Source: Chloroflexota bacterium (GTDB taxonomy: Bacteria > Chloroflexota > Dehalococcoidia > Bin125). From it: a stretch of DNA of 64,000 nucleotides. The notes beneath the pieces are model-generated. The model was not told the DNA's origin, made no database searches, and was given only the letters and a program-made list of their open reading frames with translations. Position 1 is the stretch's first letter. Every line of letters starts with the position of its first letter. The stretch covers positions 42,046 to 106,045 of the forward strand of contig JAPOXK010000019.1 in assembly GCA_026707145.1 (NCBI GenBank). The letters run 5' to 3'. This document shows, one piece after another, positions 1-8,237 of the stretch. Position numbers and translations under genes: made by a program.

Positions 1-195
1 TACCCCGAACGCGGCCACCACCTCGGGGACGCGACCTTCATTGACATCACTCTGGGCATTGGCCACGCGATCGAACGAGAACCAGCCGACGAGGCTCGCC
101 GCCACGGTGAGCAGAACGGCTCCCCCGATTCCGATGTAGAGTTGGGTGGAGATACGGGAACGGCGAGCCAGCAAACGCTGCAATCGCTCAATCAC
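1..195 (-). CDS. N-terminus of TorS-like sensor histidine kinase (partial)
   Basis: Only the first 65 codons are present; the gene runs off the left edge. It starts with GTG at 195-193, inside the GTGA overlap with the stop of the binding-protein gene upstream, so it is the last visible gene of the signalling operon. The peptide has a basic cytoplasmic start (RLQRLLARRSRIS), one membrane helix (about residues 20-42), then a WFSFDRVANAQ segment like the four-helix-bundle sensor input of TorS-type hybrid kinases. Kinase domains lie outside the window, so the function is inferred from this N-terminus and from the adjacent periplasmic binding protein, which would be the natural ligand receptor. 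A chemoreceptor with a similar N-terminus is the main alternative. Confidence 0.55.
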   Translation of the reverse strand, partial: MIERLQRLLARRSRISTQLYIGIGGAVLLTVAASLVGWFSFDRVANAQSDVNEGRVPEVVAAFGV

Positions 196-1505
196 GGCTG
201 CGCTTCCTGCAGTGTGTCAATAGGGTGGTAGCGGCCGTCTTGTCCGATCACCGTCAGAAAGACCGCGTCCGACCCTTGATTGTCATCTTCCCCATAGCGG
301 AGTTCGAACCCATCGATATCGATCGCATCCGCGCGGCGCAGGCTGTCGAGAAAACAGGCCCGGTCGACCTCCGGACCGCAACCCTCAATGGCGGCGATCG
401 CCAGGCGACCGGCCAAGTAGCCCTCAAGGGAGACAAAGCCAGGAGTGACGTCGGGAGCGTAAGCAGCCAAGGCGCGCAGGTAAGCGGCGACGGCTGGAAT
501 CGAGTCGTCACTGGGAAAGGGCACAACCTGCGTGACGAAGACCCCAGCCCCGGCCGGGCCGAGCTCGTCCGCCAAAGCGTTGCTGCCCACGAAGGAAACG
601 GTCATGAAGATCGGATCCAGGCCTATGTGTCGCGACCAAGCGATCAGCGCGGCGACCGGTTGGTAGGCCCCGATCAGGATCACAGCCTGGGGCGCCCCCC
701 GGCGTAGATCGAGCAATCCTCGCTTCACAACCGTCGTGTTGCGCGGGTACACCCCGATCGCCACCGGCTCCATACCGCGCCGATCGAGCGCGCTCCGAAC
801 GCCGCGATAGCCGGCACGCCCGAAGGAATCGTCCTGATACATCACAGCGATGCGATCAAACCCCAGATCCTCGGTCAAGCGGGCGACCATCTCCTCAGTC
901 TCTTGGTAGTAGGAAGCGCGGAGGTTGATCACGTTTCGCAACGTCGCAGCGCGCAGGAATTCCGCCCCGGTGAACGGAGCTACGTAGGGAATACCTACCT
1001 CTGCCGCCACGGGAACCGCGGATCGCGATGTCGGCGTGCCAACGGCGCCGATCAGCGCGAACGCCTCTTCCTCTCCAGCCAGCGCGAGCGTGTTGGCGAC
1101 GGCGGCTTCGGGTTCGTAGGAGTCATCGAAAGACAACAGATCCAGCTGGCGACCGTGCACACCGCCTTGTTGGTTTACCTCGTGGAATGCCGCCTCGATC
1201 CCGAGGCGCATGTTCCTGCCGAGCTCCTGGGCGGGGCCGCTGAAGGCAGCAGACTGGCCGAAGAGAATACGGTCATCCGAGACGCCGGGCGCCTGAGTGG
1301 AGGTCCCCGGCTCAGAACTCACGGCATCCAGCTGCTCCTCCTCAGAAGAGGACGTAGCTGCGGCTTCGCTGACGAGACTCGGAACATCACCGACATCCGT
1401 AGACCAAAACCAGCCAGACAGCCCCCCCACGATGGCGAGGACAACGGCTCCCACGACCCCAAAGACCAGCAGAAAATCCGTCAAACGGTAGGGGAGATGC
1501 TTCAT
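192..1505 (-). CDS. Membrane-anchored branched-chain-type periplasmic binding protein
   Basis: 437 residues. A membrane helix at about residues 10-31 has no lipobox, so the protein is probably held at the membrane by an uncleaved anchor. An acidic, Ser-rich linker follows to about residue 70. A Peripla_BP_6 / LivJ-type fold then starts with ILFGQSAAFSGPAQELG and includes the hinge-type segment ALIGAVGTPTS. ATG overlaps the stop of the RsbW-like gene (ATGA), and its own stop overlaps the GTG of the sensor kinase (GTGA). No permease or ATPase genes are adjacent, so a sensory role, presenting ligand to the neighbouring kinase much as TorT does for TorS, fits better than transport. The ligand is unknown; family members bind amino acids, amides or urea. 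Confidence 0.75.
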   Translation of the reverse strand: MKHLPYRLTDFLLVFGVVGAVVLAIVGGLSGWFWSTDVGDVPSLVSEAAATSSSEEEQLDAVSSEPGTSTQAPGVSDDRILFGQSAAFSGPAQELGRNMRLGIEAAFHEVNQQGGVHGRQLDLLSFDDSYEPEAAVANTLALAGEEEAFALIGAVGTPTSRSAVPVAAEVGIPYVAPFTGAEFLRAATLRNVINLRASYYQETEEMVARLTEDLGFDRIAVMYQDDSFGRAGYRGVRSALDRRGMEPVAIGVYPRNTTVVKRGLLDLRRGAPQAVILIGAYQPVAALIAWSRHIGLDPIFMTVSFVGSNALADELGPAGAGVFVTQVVPFPSDDSIPAVAAYLRALAAYAPDVTPGFVSLEGYLAGRLAIAAIEGCGPEVDRACFLDSLRRADAIDIDGFELRYGEDDNQGSDAVFLTVIGQDGRYHPIDTLQEAQP

Positions 1506-1921
1506 TCCATCTTACGTGTGACCAGGGTCAGGTGGTTTCTGCCCTGCTCCCGACGATAATGCAACTCGTCCATCAATTCGCGCACCAAATGGACGCCAAG
1601 CCCGCCTACGGGGCGTTCTTCGATCGACCCTTCCAGCACAGGCGGAGGGGTATCACTCAGCGGGTCAAAGGGACGGCCGTCGTCGATGATCTCTATGGTG
1701 AGGGCGTCCGGGTTCGATGTCAGGACGATCTCGAACTCATGGAGTCCGTCATCGTAGCCGTAATCCATGACGTTGAGCCCCAGCTCTTCAAGGACCAAGT
1801 TGACCCGGAAGATGAGCGCCGGAGACCAGCTCTCCTGCTCCCCGAAGTCTTCGACGGCGGCGGTGATGCGATCCAACTCATCGTGGCTGGTTTCGACCTT
1901 TAGAGACAGCGTCGCACTCAA
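1502..1921 (-). CDS. RsbW/SpoIIAB-like anti-sigma serine kinase (HATPase)
   Basis: 139 residues, a GHKL ATPase domain alone. The N-box is at residues 46-57 (EELGLNVMDYGY), the G1 box around 80-86 (DDGRPFD) and a G2-like GGLGVHL at 106-112. Family members phosphorylate a STAS anti-anti-sigma factor and may bind a sigma factor. The start is TTG in a TTGA overlap with the stop of the receiver-phosphatase gene upstream, and the 3' end overlaps the binding-protein gene by 4 bases, implying translational coupling. The STAS partner and PP2C phosphatase lie just upstream in the same operon, so this is the kinase arm of a partner switch. No sigma factor gene is in view. Confidence 0.82.
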   Translation of the reverse strand: MSATLSLKVETSHDELDRITAAVEDFGEQESWSPALIFRVNLVLEELGLNVMDYGYDDGLHEFEIVLTSNPDALTIEIIDDGRPFDPLSDTPPPVLEGSIEERPVGGLGVHLVRELMDELHYRREQGRNHLTLVTRKME

Positions 1922-3084
1922 GGTTCGGACTCACGGCGCCAGAGCGTCACACAGGTAATGTCATCGGACTGCGGCATGTCGCCCGCGAAGGCATGCACCG
2001 CATCGAAGATCGCCGAGTTCGCTTCCTTCCAATTCGAGGGGGGGGATGCCGCGAAGATCGCGCGCAGGCCTTCCGTCCCGAACTCGTCGTTCTCAATATT
2101 CATGGCCTCGGTGACGCCGTCGGTGTAGAAGACGACGGCGTCTCCCGGTGCCAGGGTCAGACTCTCTTGCTTGTACTGGAGGTCGGGTACCAGTCCGAGG
2201 GCGATCCCATCGGTCAGAGGAAGCAGCGCCGAGCTTCCGTCGGCGTGAACGAGGAGTGGGGGATTATGCCCACCGTTCGCGTAGCGGAGCTCGCCGCTCG
2301 CCGGATCGTATTCCGCGTAGAGAACGGTCACGAACATGGCGGCCTCGTTGTCATCGTGCAGCAGGTCGTTGACCTCACGAAGCACCGCGCCGGGGTCCTG
2401 GTTTCCGATGGCCGCGCCTTTCAGCAGGGTACGGGTAGACATCATGAAAAGAGCGGCGGGCACGCCCTTGTCCGAGACATCCGCGACGGCGAGGCCGATG
2501 CGCCCGTTCTCCAAACTCATGACGTCAAAGAAATCGCCCCCCACGCTGCGAGCGGGCTCCATGCTGCCAAAGATCTGGTAGCTGGACCCCTTGGGAAACT
2601 CCGTGGGGAGAATGGACTGCTGCATCTTGCTTGCGACATCAAGTTCGTTCTGCAAGGCAACGAGCTTGTCACGCGATGCGAGCGCCTCGCGCCACTCGGC
2701 CAGGTGGCGCAGCGTCCGGTCGATCGTGACTTGCAGGTCCTCAAAGTCGACCGGCTTGGTGACAAAATCGAATGCGCCCCGATTCATCGCCGTGCGGATG
2801 TTCTTCATATCGCCGTAGGCCGAAATGATCACGGATCGGATATCGGGATCGACTTGGGGAATCTGCTCGAGCAGCGTCAGCCCATCCATCTGCGGCATGT
2901 TGATGTCCGAGAGGACCATGTCGATGCCCGGGTCCTCCCGCAGCCGCTCCAGAGCTTCTACCCCGTTATGGGCAAAGAGGAACTCATAGCGGCCAGCCCG
3001 AATATGGCGCCGCATCCGCTGCAACATGAGCGGCTCAAGGTCCGGCTCGTCGTCAACTACGAGGATCTTGGCTGGCCTCGGCAT
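1918..3084 (-). CDS. Response regulator with SpoIIE-type PP2C serine phosphatase output
   Basis: 388 residues, RsbU-like. The N-terminal receiver has acidic pair D11/D12, phospho-acceptor D60 (VLSDINMP) and K110 (VTKP). A helical or coiled-coil linker spans about 120-155. The C-terminal SpoIIE/PP2C domain carries metal-site signatures VGGDFFD (182-188) and ADVSDKG (201-207). Phosphorylation of D60, presumably by the neighbouring sensor kinase, should gate dephosphorylation of the STAS protein and so release the kinase or its client. It lies 88 bases downstream of the STAS gene and overlaps the next gene by 4 bases. Confidence 0.88.
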   Translation of the reverse strand: MPRPAKILVVDDEPDLEPLMLQRMRRHIRAGRYEFLFAHNGVEALERLREDPGIDMVLSDINMPQMDGLTLLEQIPQVDPDIRSVIISAYGDMKNIRTAMNRGAFDFVTKPVDFEDLQVTIDRTLRHLAEWREALASRDKLVALQNELDVASKMQQSILPTEFPKGSSYQIFGSMEPARSVGGDFFDVMSLENGRIGLAVADVSDKGVPAALFMMSTRTLLKGAAIGNQDPGAVLREVNDLLHDDNEAAMFVTVLYAEYDPASGELRYANGGHNPPLLVHADGSSALLPLTDGIALGLVPDLQYKQESLTLAPGDAVVFYTDGVTEAMNIENDEFGTEGLRAIFAASPPSNWKEANSAIFDAVHAFAGDMPQSDDITCVTLWRRESEP

Positions 3085-3172
3085 AACTCCTCAATTCCCG
3101 ACACTTCCGCACGAGCCCGCATCTCGATCCAACGAAGCAGCTCCGGCTCCGCATCCCGGTGCAGCGGATCGA

Positions 3173-3511
3173 TCAGCTCTTGAGTGCAGCCAGTGCCTCG
3201 GTTGGTGAAGGGTGAATCGGGATAATCTTGTCAAAGCCACTGACTTCGAAGATCTCCCGGATCGGATCCGAGAGAGAGCACACCGCAAGCTTCGCGTCTT
3301 GCTTTCCGAGCGTCTTCGCGGTTAGCAGAATGACGCGAAGGCCCGCACTGCTGATATAGGAGAGCTGCTCGAGATCGAGAAGGAGAGCGCGATCGCTCGT
3401 ATCGATCGCCGCCTCCAAGGCTTCCTGAAATTCACGGGCGTTGGCACCGTCGACGCGACTCTGAGCCTTTGCGATAAGGGTTCCCTCTTCTCGCCTGGTC
3501 TCAAGCTCCAT
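3173..3511 (-). CDS. STAS-domain anti-anti-sigma factor (RsbV/SpoIIAA-like)
   Basis: 112 residues, a single STAS domain. The phospho-serine loop is YISSAGLR (residues 52-59) with Ser54 or Ser55 as the expected kinase target. The ATG at 3511 has a strong GAGGAG ribosome site eight bases upstream. This is the first gene of the minus-strand signalling operon (STAS, PP2C, kinase, binding protein, sensor kinase). Its unphosphorylated form should sequester the RsbW-like kinase. Confidence 0.88.
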   Translation of the reverse strand: MELETRREEGTLIAKAQSRVDGANAREFQEALEAAIDTSDRALLLDLEQLSYISSAGLRVILLTAKTLGKQDAKLAVCSLSDPIREIFEVSGFDKIIPIHPSPTEALAALKS

Positions 3512-3694
3512 TATGTCATTCTCCTCAATATCGCAGCATCATGCGCAGCTGGCCGTGTTACCTGAATCGTGACCGTTCCTCTCCATCGCGATACCGCCGC
3601 CTTGTTCAGGACGAGCCAACTCTTCTGGCCGACAGTCCGCTTGAGAAGCACTACTCAAGCTTGTCCCATGATAGGCCGAGCAAATTCGGAAAAG

Positions 3695-4015
3695 CTACGG
3701 CTTGGCCTCTCCAGTCTCCTCGGACAGTACACCAGAAACCCAGATATGGGAGCGATCGGCTTGACCGGTGGTGCTCGCCTCGCGGATCGTCGCGACGACT
3801 TGCGCGACCAGATCGTCTGTAACGACCGACTCGATCTTCACCATGGGCATGAACGCCACCTGATATTGGGCGCCCCGGTGGATCTCAGCATGATCCACCT
3901 CCGGACCGAACCCTTTCACTTCGGTGGCGGTCAGATTGCTGATCCCGATCTCCATCAAGGCAGCATGCACCGGCTCGAGCCGGTCCGGTCGAATCCTTGC
4001 CGTGACTAGCTTCAT
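3695..4015 (-). CDS. PII-family signalling protein, divergent nucleotide site
   Basis: 106 residues, 21 bases downstream of the ammonium channel gene, the usual glnK-amt partnership in reversed order. The GlnB-type core TEVKGFG (31-37) and Tyr51 of the T-loop (HRGAQYQV) are kept. The basic residues that hold ATP phosphates in E. coli GlnB are not: position 38 is Pro instead of Arg, B-loop 85-90 reads QADRSH instead of KIGDGK (Lys90 lost), and 101 and 103 are Thr and Glu instead of Arg. The likely role is still control of the channel, but nucleotide binding may be altered; a PII-like (non-canonical) sensor is the alternative. Confidence 0.8.
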   Translation of the reverse strand: MKLVTARIRPDRLEPVHAALMEIGISNLTATEVKGFGPEVDHAEIHRGAQYQVAFMPMVKIESVVTDDLVAQVVATIREASTTGQADRSHIWVSGVLSEETGEAKP

Positions 4016-4036
4016 CGCGTCCGATCTCTTCGTTCC

Positions 4037-5263
4037 CTACAGATCATAACCCCGCTCTCCGTGCGCGGTGAGATCCAAGCCTACCAACTCCGCTTCCTCG
4101 TCAACGCGCAAACCGCCGGTGAGAACGGCGGTGACCTTGAGGATCAGGAAAGTGAACCCGGCCGACCAAGCCACGGCCGCGACCACGCCGATCGCCTGCA
4201 CGCCTAGCTGCGACCCAACCGTGCCGCTCTCGACCAGCACCCCGCCGCCATCAAGGGCGTGTATCGCCAAAACGGCGACCAGCAGCGTGCCGAGGATCCC
4301 GCCGACCCCGTGCACGGCGAACACATCGAGCGAGTCGTCGATCTTCAACTTCTTCTTCACCACATCAACAGCGAAGAAACAGACCGCGCCCGCCGCCGCG
4401 CCGAGGATCAAACCCCCTACGGGACCAACGAAGCCGGAGGTGGGGGTCACCGTGGCGAGACCGGCGATCACGCCGGTCACGGCGCCCACCAGCGAGGGCT
4501 TGCCGAACTTGATCCACTCGATCGCCGACCAGACCAAGGCGGCGCTGGCCGCGGCGATGTGCGTCACGGCGATGGCCATGCCGGCGCCGCCATCGGCCGC
4601 CAACTGACTGCCCCCATTGAAGCCGAACCAGCCAACCCAGAGCATCCCCGCACCCATCGCCGTCAGGCCGGGATTATGCGGAGGCTGGAGCTGGTCGGGA
4701 AAGCCGCTCCGTCTCCCTAGAAAAGCGGCGGTGACTAGAGCCGCCACACCAGCGCTCGTGTGGACGACGATGCCGCCCGCGAAGTCCATCACGCCGAGAT
4801 CGCCGAGCCAGCCGCCGCCCCAAACCCAATGTGCTATCGGTGCGTAGACGAGAAGTACCCAGGCGCTGCTCAGAATCACCACGCCGGAGAACTTGATGCG
4901 CTCCACATAGGCGCCCACGATCAGCGCCGGGGTAATGATGACAAACGTCATCTGGAAGATGGCGAAGACGATCTCCGGAATGGAGCCGCTCAACCTGTCC
5001 GTCGTGATGCCGGAGAAGAAGGCCTTCCCTACCCCGCCGATCATGCCGCCCACGCTGTCGTCGAAAGCCAGGCTGTAGCCCACGAACAACCACAGCAGAC
5101 TCGCCAGCGCGGCAACGGCAACGCAGTGCATCACCACGGACAGTACCGAGTTGGATCGCACGAGCCCGGCATAGAACATCGCCAAGCCCGGCAAGGTCAT
5201 GAAGAAGACTAAGGCGGTTGCAACAAGAATCCAGGCAGTATCGCCAGAATTCACCAGCGGCAC
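4037..5263 (-). CDS. amt: Ammonium channel Amt
   Basis: 408 residues, about eleven hydrophobic segments, the normal Amt length. The pore twin histidines fall at residues 168 (IVVHTS) and 318 (FAVHGVGG), the same numbering as E. coli AmtB, and the conserved FYAGLVR and GGG-W segments are present. It conducts ammonium/ammonia across the cytoplasmic membrane and is followed by a PII protein, its usual regulator. GTG at 5263 lies almost on top of GGAGG; a second in-frame GTG at 5254, nine bases from GGAGG, may be the true start. Confidence 0.92.
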   Translation of the reverse strand: MPLVNSGDTAWILVATALVFFMTLPGLAMFYAGLVRSNSVLSVVMHCVAVAALASLLWLFVGYSLAFDDSVGGMIGGVGKAFFSGITTDRLSGSIPEIVFAIFQMTFVIITPALIVGAYVERIKFSGVVILSSAWVLLVYAPIAHWVWGGGWLGDLGVMDFAGGIVVHTSAGVAALVTAAFLGRRSGFPDQLQPPHNPGLTAMGAGMLWVGWFGFNGGSQLAADGGAGMAIAVTHIAAASAALVWSAIEWIKFGKPSLVGAVTGVIAGLATVTPTSGFVGPVGGLILGAAAGAVCFFAVDVVKKKLKIDDSLDVFAVHGVGGILGTLLVAVLAIHALDGGGVLVESGTVGSQLGVQAIGVVAAVAWSAGFTFLILKVTAVLTGGLRVDEEAELVGLDLTAHGERGYDL

Positions 5264-5791
5264 CCTCCGCGTCTTTAGAGCCAGTCCGCGCGCCTTGCGC
5301 GGTACACCCCCGGCTCCTCCCTCCTATCCAACCGGATTGGGAGGAGGAGAGAGGATACAGCAGCGGAAAGCTGTTTCGAAGAGCGGTTTCCCCGTATTCG
5401 CGGCCAAGATCCCGGTGCCGATCAACCAAGCGCTACTCGACAGCGCTGCCGCTCCGATCAAGGTCGAGCCGGTGCGGATCGGCAGCTCGATCTCAATGGT
5501 GCGCTGCGCTCCCGTCGCGAGCGCTGGTGTCCGCTGTACCTATCGCAGCAGCCAATGCAGAGAGCCGGAGACTCATCGCCCAGGGCTCGGGCAGACTCTT
5601 CAGAGAAGGATCGGGATCGGCGTGATACCTTCCTCGCGCGCGGCACAGTCAGAGGGGGTCCGGCCAGTGGATGCGACCGGTTCGGCCAAAGAGGCTTGGG
5701 TCCAGCGGCGAAGCGTTCAGGCGGCCGTGTCCGTGCCGCCGATTCCGGCCTGTGCGATGAGCCTCAAGCCATCCTGAAAGCGAGCGTACAG
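5264..5791. other. Divergent intergenic region, 528 bases
   Basis: Lies between the amt start (minus) and the start of the secreted Gmad2 protein (plus). Frames here have no family similarity, no consistent codon bias and no good ribosome sites. I recognise no riboswitch. It presumably holds the two divergent promoters, including nitrogen control of amt. Confidence 0.4.
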
Positions 5792-6922
5792 ATGCAAGCG
5801 AAAATGCGTTCCCGTCCCCGCGTAGCTGTGGCGCTGCTCGCCGGAGTACTGCTGCTGTTCGCACTGGGCACGGCAGTGGGCCACGCGGATACAGCTAGCC
5901 CGGAGAGCATGCGAGCGAGCTTCGGCGGCAACGTGCCTGCGGAAGGCGGGCTCGCCCTCCTGGTTACAACGGAGAGCTCGACGCCGACGGCACTGGTGGA
6001 CGTGCTCGCCGACGCCGGGTGCGCGGTGAACGTGATTGCGGTCTTCCAAGCCGGATACCTCCTGTTCATACCTGGCGCGCCGGAGCGTCTCAACCAAGCG
6101 TTTCCACCGAAACTACCGGCAGATACCCCGTTCTTCGTACGCTGTGAACCGACTGCGCCCGCAGTCGATCCCGAGCAAGCGACCTATCTGATCGACGAGG
6201 AGGAAGTCACACTGACCGACGGCCGGAGCGCCATGCCAGTCGCACCCGGATCAGCCAGCATGGCCGTCACAACCCTGCTCCAGCAGTCTTACGGGCAGCT
6301 GGACGGCGCAGGCGCCACGGATGCCGCGGTGATCCTGGCGCACAACTCCGGTGGCAGTGGCACGTTCTACTACCTCGCCGTGGTTGGGATCGGCGATCCC
6401 GCCCCGGCGCTGTGGCTCGGCGACCGTTTGATCGTTCAGCGCCTCTCGGCCGCGAACGGGCAGATCACGGTCACCTATCTCGATCGGGCACTTGATGCCT
6501 CGTTCGCCGCTCCGCCGACGATGCCGGTGACGCGCATCTTCGCCGCCGAGCGCGGCGGGCTGGTGGAGATCGGCGCGGGTGCCTGCGAGGTCCAGAACCT
6601 CGACCAGCTCGACTCGTTCGTGTTCGTCACGGCGCCGGCGCCGGGCGCCCAACTCTTCAGTGGCTTCACCGTCGAAGGTTGCTCGCGCACCTTCGAATCC
6701 ACAGTGAATTGGTCCCTGCACGATCGCGCGGGTGCCGAACTCGTTTCCGGCCACACGATGGGTGGGGGCTTTGATGGTCCAGCGCGTTTCTCGTTCACGG
6801 TCGAATACGACAACCTGACTGGCGGGCCGCAAGTCGGCTCCCTGCGTGTATTCGAGGTAGATGTCTCAGAAGGCGAAGGCTACCCGCCTCCCGAGGTCGT
6901 GATCCCCATCGTCCTGCCCTGA
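5792..6922 (+). CDS. Secreted protein with C-terminal Gmad2 Ig-like domain
   Basis: 376 residues from ATG 5792; longer upstream frames are low-complexity and unsupported. A signal peptide covers about residues 1-32. A first domain has VNVIAVFQAGYLLFIPGAP, a pattern seen in secreted Chloroflexota proteins. A second (about 125-250) resembles the bacterial domain with YLIDEEEVTL and GGSGTFYYLAVVG. The C-terminal ~100 residues (TAPAPGAQLFSGFTVEGC to the end) fit Gmad2, an Ig-like fold known from spore-germination and secreted proteins. It probably acts at the cell surface; no catalytic motif is seen. An isolated gene with no operon partners. Confidence 0.65.
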   Translation: MQAKMRSRPRVAVALLAGVLLLFALGTAVGHADTASPESMRASFGGNVPAEGGLALLVTTESSTPTALVDVLADAGCAVNVIAVFQAGYLLFIPGAPERLNQAFPPKLPADTPFFVRCEPTAPAVDPEQATYLIDEEEVTLTDGRSAMPVAPGSASMAVTTLLQQSYGQLDGAGATDAAVILAHNSGGSGTFYYLAVVGIGDPAPALWLGDRLIVQRLSAANGQITVTYLDRALDASFAAPPTMPVTRIFAAERGGLVEIGAGACEVQNLDQLDSFVFVTAPAPGAQLFSGFTVEGCSRTFESTVNWSLHDRAGAELVSGHTMGGGFDGPARFSFTVEYDNLTGGPQVGSLRVFEVDVSEGEGYPPPEVVIPIVLP

Positions 6923-7063
6923 GCGCCGCGCTCCCGGCAGGGGTAAGGTCGTCCAGCCATCCTCGGCATCGCGTCGCAAAGGACCGAGGCGTTCGCCTTC
7001 GCGCGGGCACCGCCGAGCCGGGGCCCCGCAAACCTCGGCGAAGGATCGCTGGGAAACGAAAGC

Positions 7064-7846
7064 CTAGCGCTGCTGGGACATCAGTCCGCCATCGACGGTG
7101 TAGACGCTGCCGGTGATATAGGAAGCGTCGTCACTCGCGAGGAAGGCGATCGCAGCAGCCATCTCGGACGGCTCCGCGTAGCGCTGGAGCGGAACGCTCT
7201 GCCGCCAGGCCTCGTGCGCCTGATCGGGATCATCCGGGTTGTAGCCACGCTCGGCACCGCGCATCATCGCCGTATCGGTGGGGCCGGGACAGATGCAGTT
7301 GACGCGGATTCCGTGGGGGGCGAGCTCCACCGCCGCGGTCTGGGTCATCCCCAAAACGGCGTGCTTGCTGGCGCCGTAGGCGATGATGAACGGAGAGGCG
7401 GCGAGAGCTGCGGTCGAAGCGGTATTGATGATGGAACCGCCACCGCGGCGCTTCATGGCGGGGACAACCGCCTTCATGCCGAGCCAGACGCCCCGCGCGT
7501 TAATCGCCATCACCTTGTCGAAAGTCTGCTCGGGATAATCCTCCAAGGGATGATTGGGACCGAGAATCGCAGCGTTCTGGACCAGCACATCGATCCTGCC
7601 GAATTTGTCGATCGCTTCGCGTGCGTAACCCTGGACGTCAGCGGTGTCGGTGACATCCGCCCCGACGGCGAGTGCCTCCCGTCCAAGCCGGCGCACGGCC
7701 TCCACCGTGCCGTCCAATGGACTGTCGGAGACGTCGACCGCGACGATGTTGGCCCCTTCCGAAGCGAACCGCTCGGCTGTGGCGCGTCCGATGCCCCCAG
7801 CTGCCCCCGTGACCACAACCACCTTGTCCGGGAATCGCTCTGCCAT
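7064..7846 (-). CDS. Short-chain dehydrogenase/reductase (SDR)
   Basis: 260 residues from ATG 7846 with GGAG just upstream; the frame stays open much further upstream but loses similarity. Classical SDR: nucleotide loop TGAAGGIG (13-20), NAA at about 91-93, catalytic Ser144, Tyr157 and Lys161 (YGASK). The C-terminus GSVYTVDGGLM matches the 3-oxoacyl-ACP-reductase/glucose-dehydrogenase group. It is divergent to the first luciferase-like oxidoreductase gene, so a role in the same catabolic array is possible. Substrate unknown. Confidence 0.88.
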   Translation of the reverse strand: MAERFPDKVVVVTGAAGGIGRATAERFASEGANIVAVDVSDSPLDGTVEAVRRLGREALAVGADVTDTADVQGYAREAIDKFGRIDVLVQNAAILGPNHPLEDYPEQTFDKVMAINARGVWLGMKAVVPAMKRRGGGSIINTASTAALAASPFIIAYGASKHAVLGMTQTAAVELAPHGIRVNCICPGPTDTAMMRGAERGYNPDDPDQAHEAWRQSVPLQRYAEPSEMAAAIAFLASDDASYITGSVYTVDGGLMSQQR

Positions 7847-8237
7847 CGCTCCGCCTCCGCGCTCTCTGCCCTTGGAGCCCTTTGCAGCCGTGGCACCGAT
7901 TCTAGCGGCTAGACTCACCACCGCGAGACGGCGCGGGGACATTGGAACCTCCCGTGCCGCCAGGTACAGCCGTACACGAGGAGCCACCCGACGATAAGGT
8001 TCGACACGAACAAGAACAGGTACCGGAGCGCCGACAGCGGGTTCTGGTTTCTCGCACCGGGCAAGCTCCTCGGGCGAGACGAGAGAGTGTCCCGAGCGGA
8101 GCGGGCGCCAAAAGGACAAACGGTTGTGGAAAGGACGGCGGGGATGGCGTCGAGCGGTAAACGTGCCGAGCGCGCCGTGGACGTAGCGTGCCTTGCCGTG
8201 CGCTGCGGCCAATCCCTGCGATAGGAAGGGATCCGTC
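7847..8237. other. Divergent intergenic region, 391 bases
   Basis: Separates the SDR start from the start of a luciferase-like oxidoreductase gene. It should contain both promoters. A short minus-strand frame (8064-7915, TTG start) would encode about 49 residues with one hydrophobic stretch (RYLFLFVSNLIVGWLLVYG), but its ribosome site is too close and it has no recognisable family. No RNA motif recognised. Confidence 0.35.

Noticed and set aside
3091..3172. Open frame with plausible codons between the STAS and receiver-phosphatase genes (LIDPLHRDAEPELLRWIEM)
   Set aside because: Too short, no ribosome site, and it merges into the ends of both real genes.
7915..8064. 49-codon minus-strand frame with one hydrophobic helix
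   Set aside because: TTG start sits directly against GAGGAG, no family, and chance hydrophobic runs are common in this composition.
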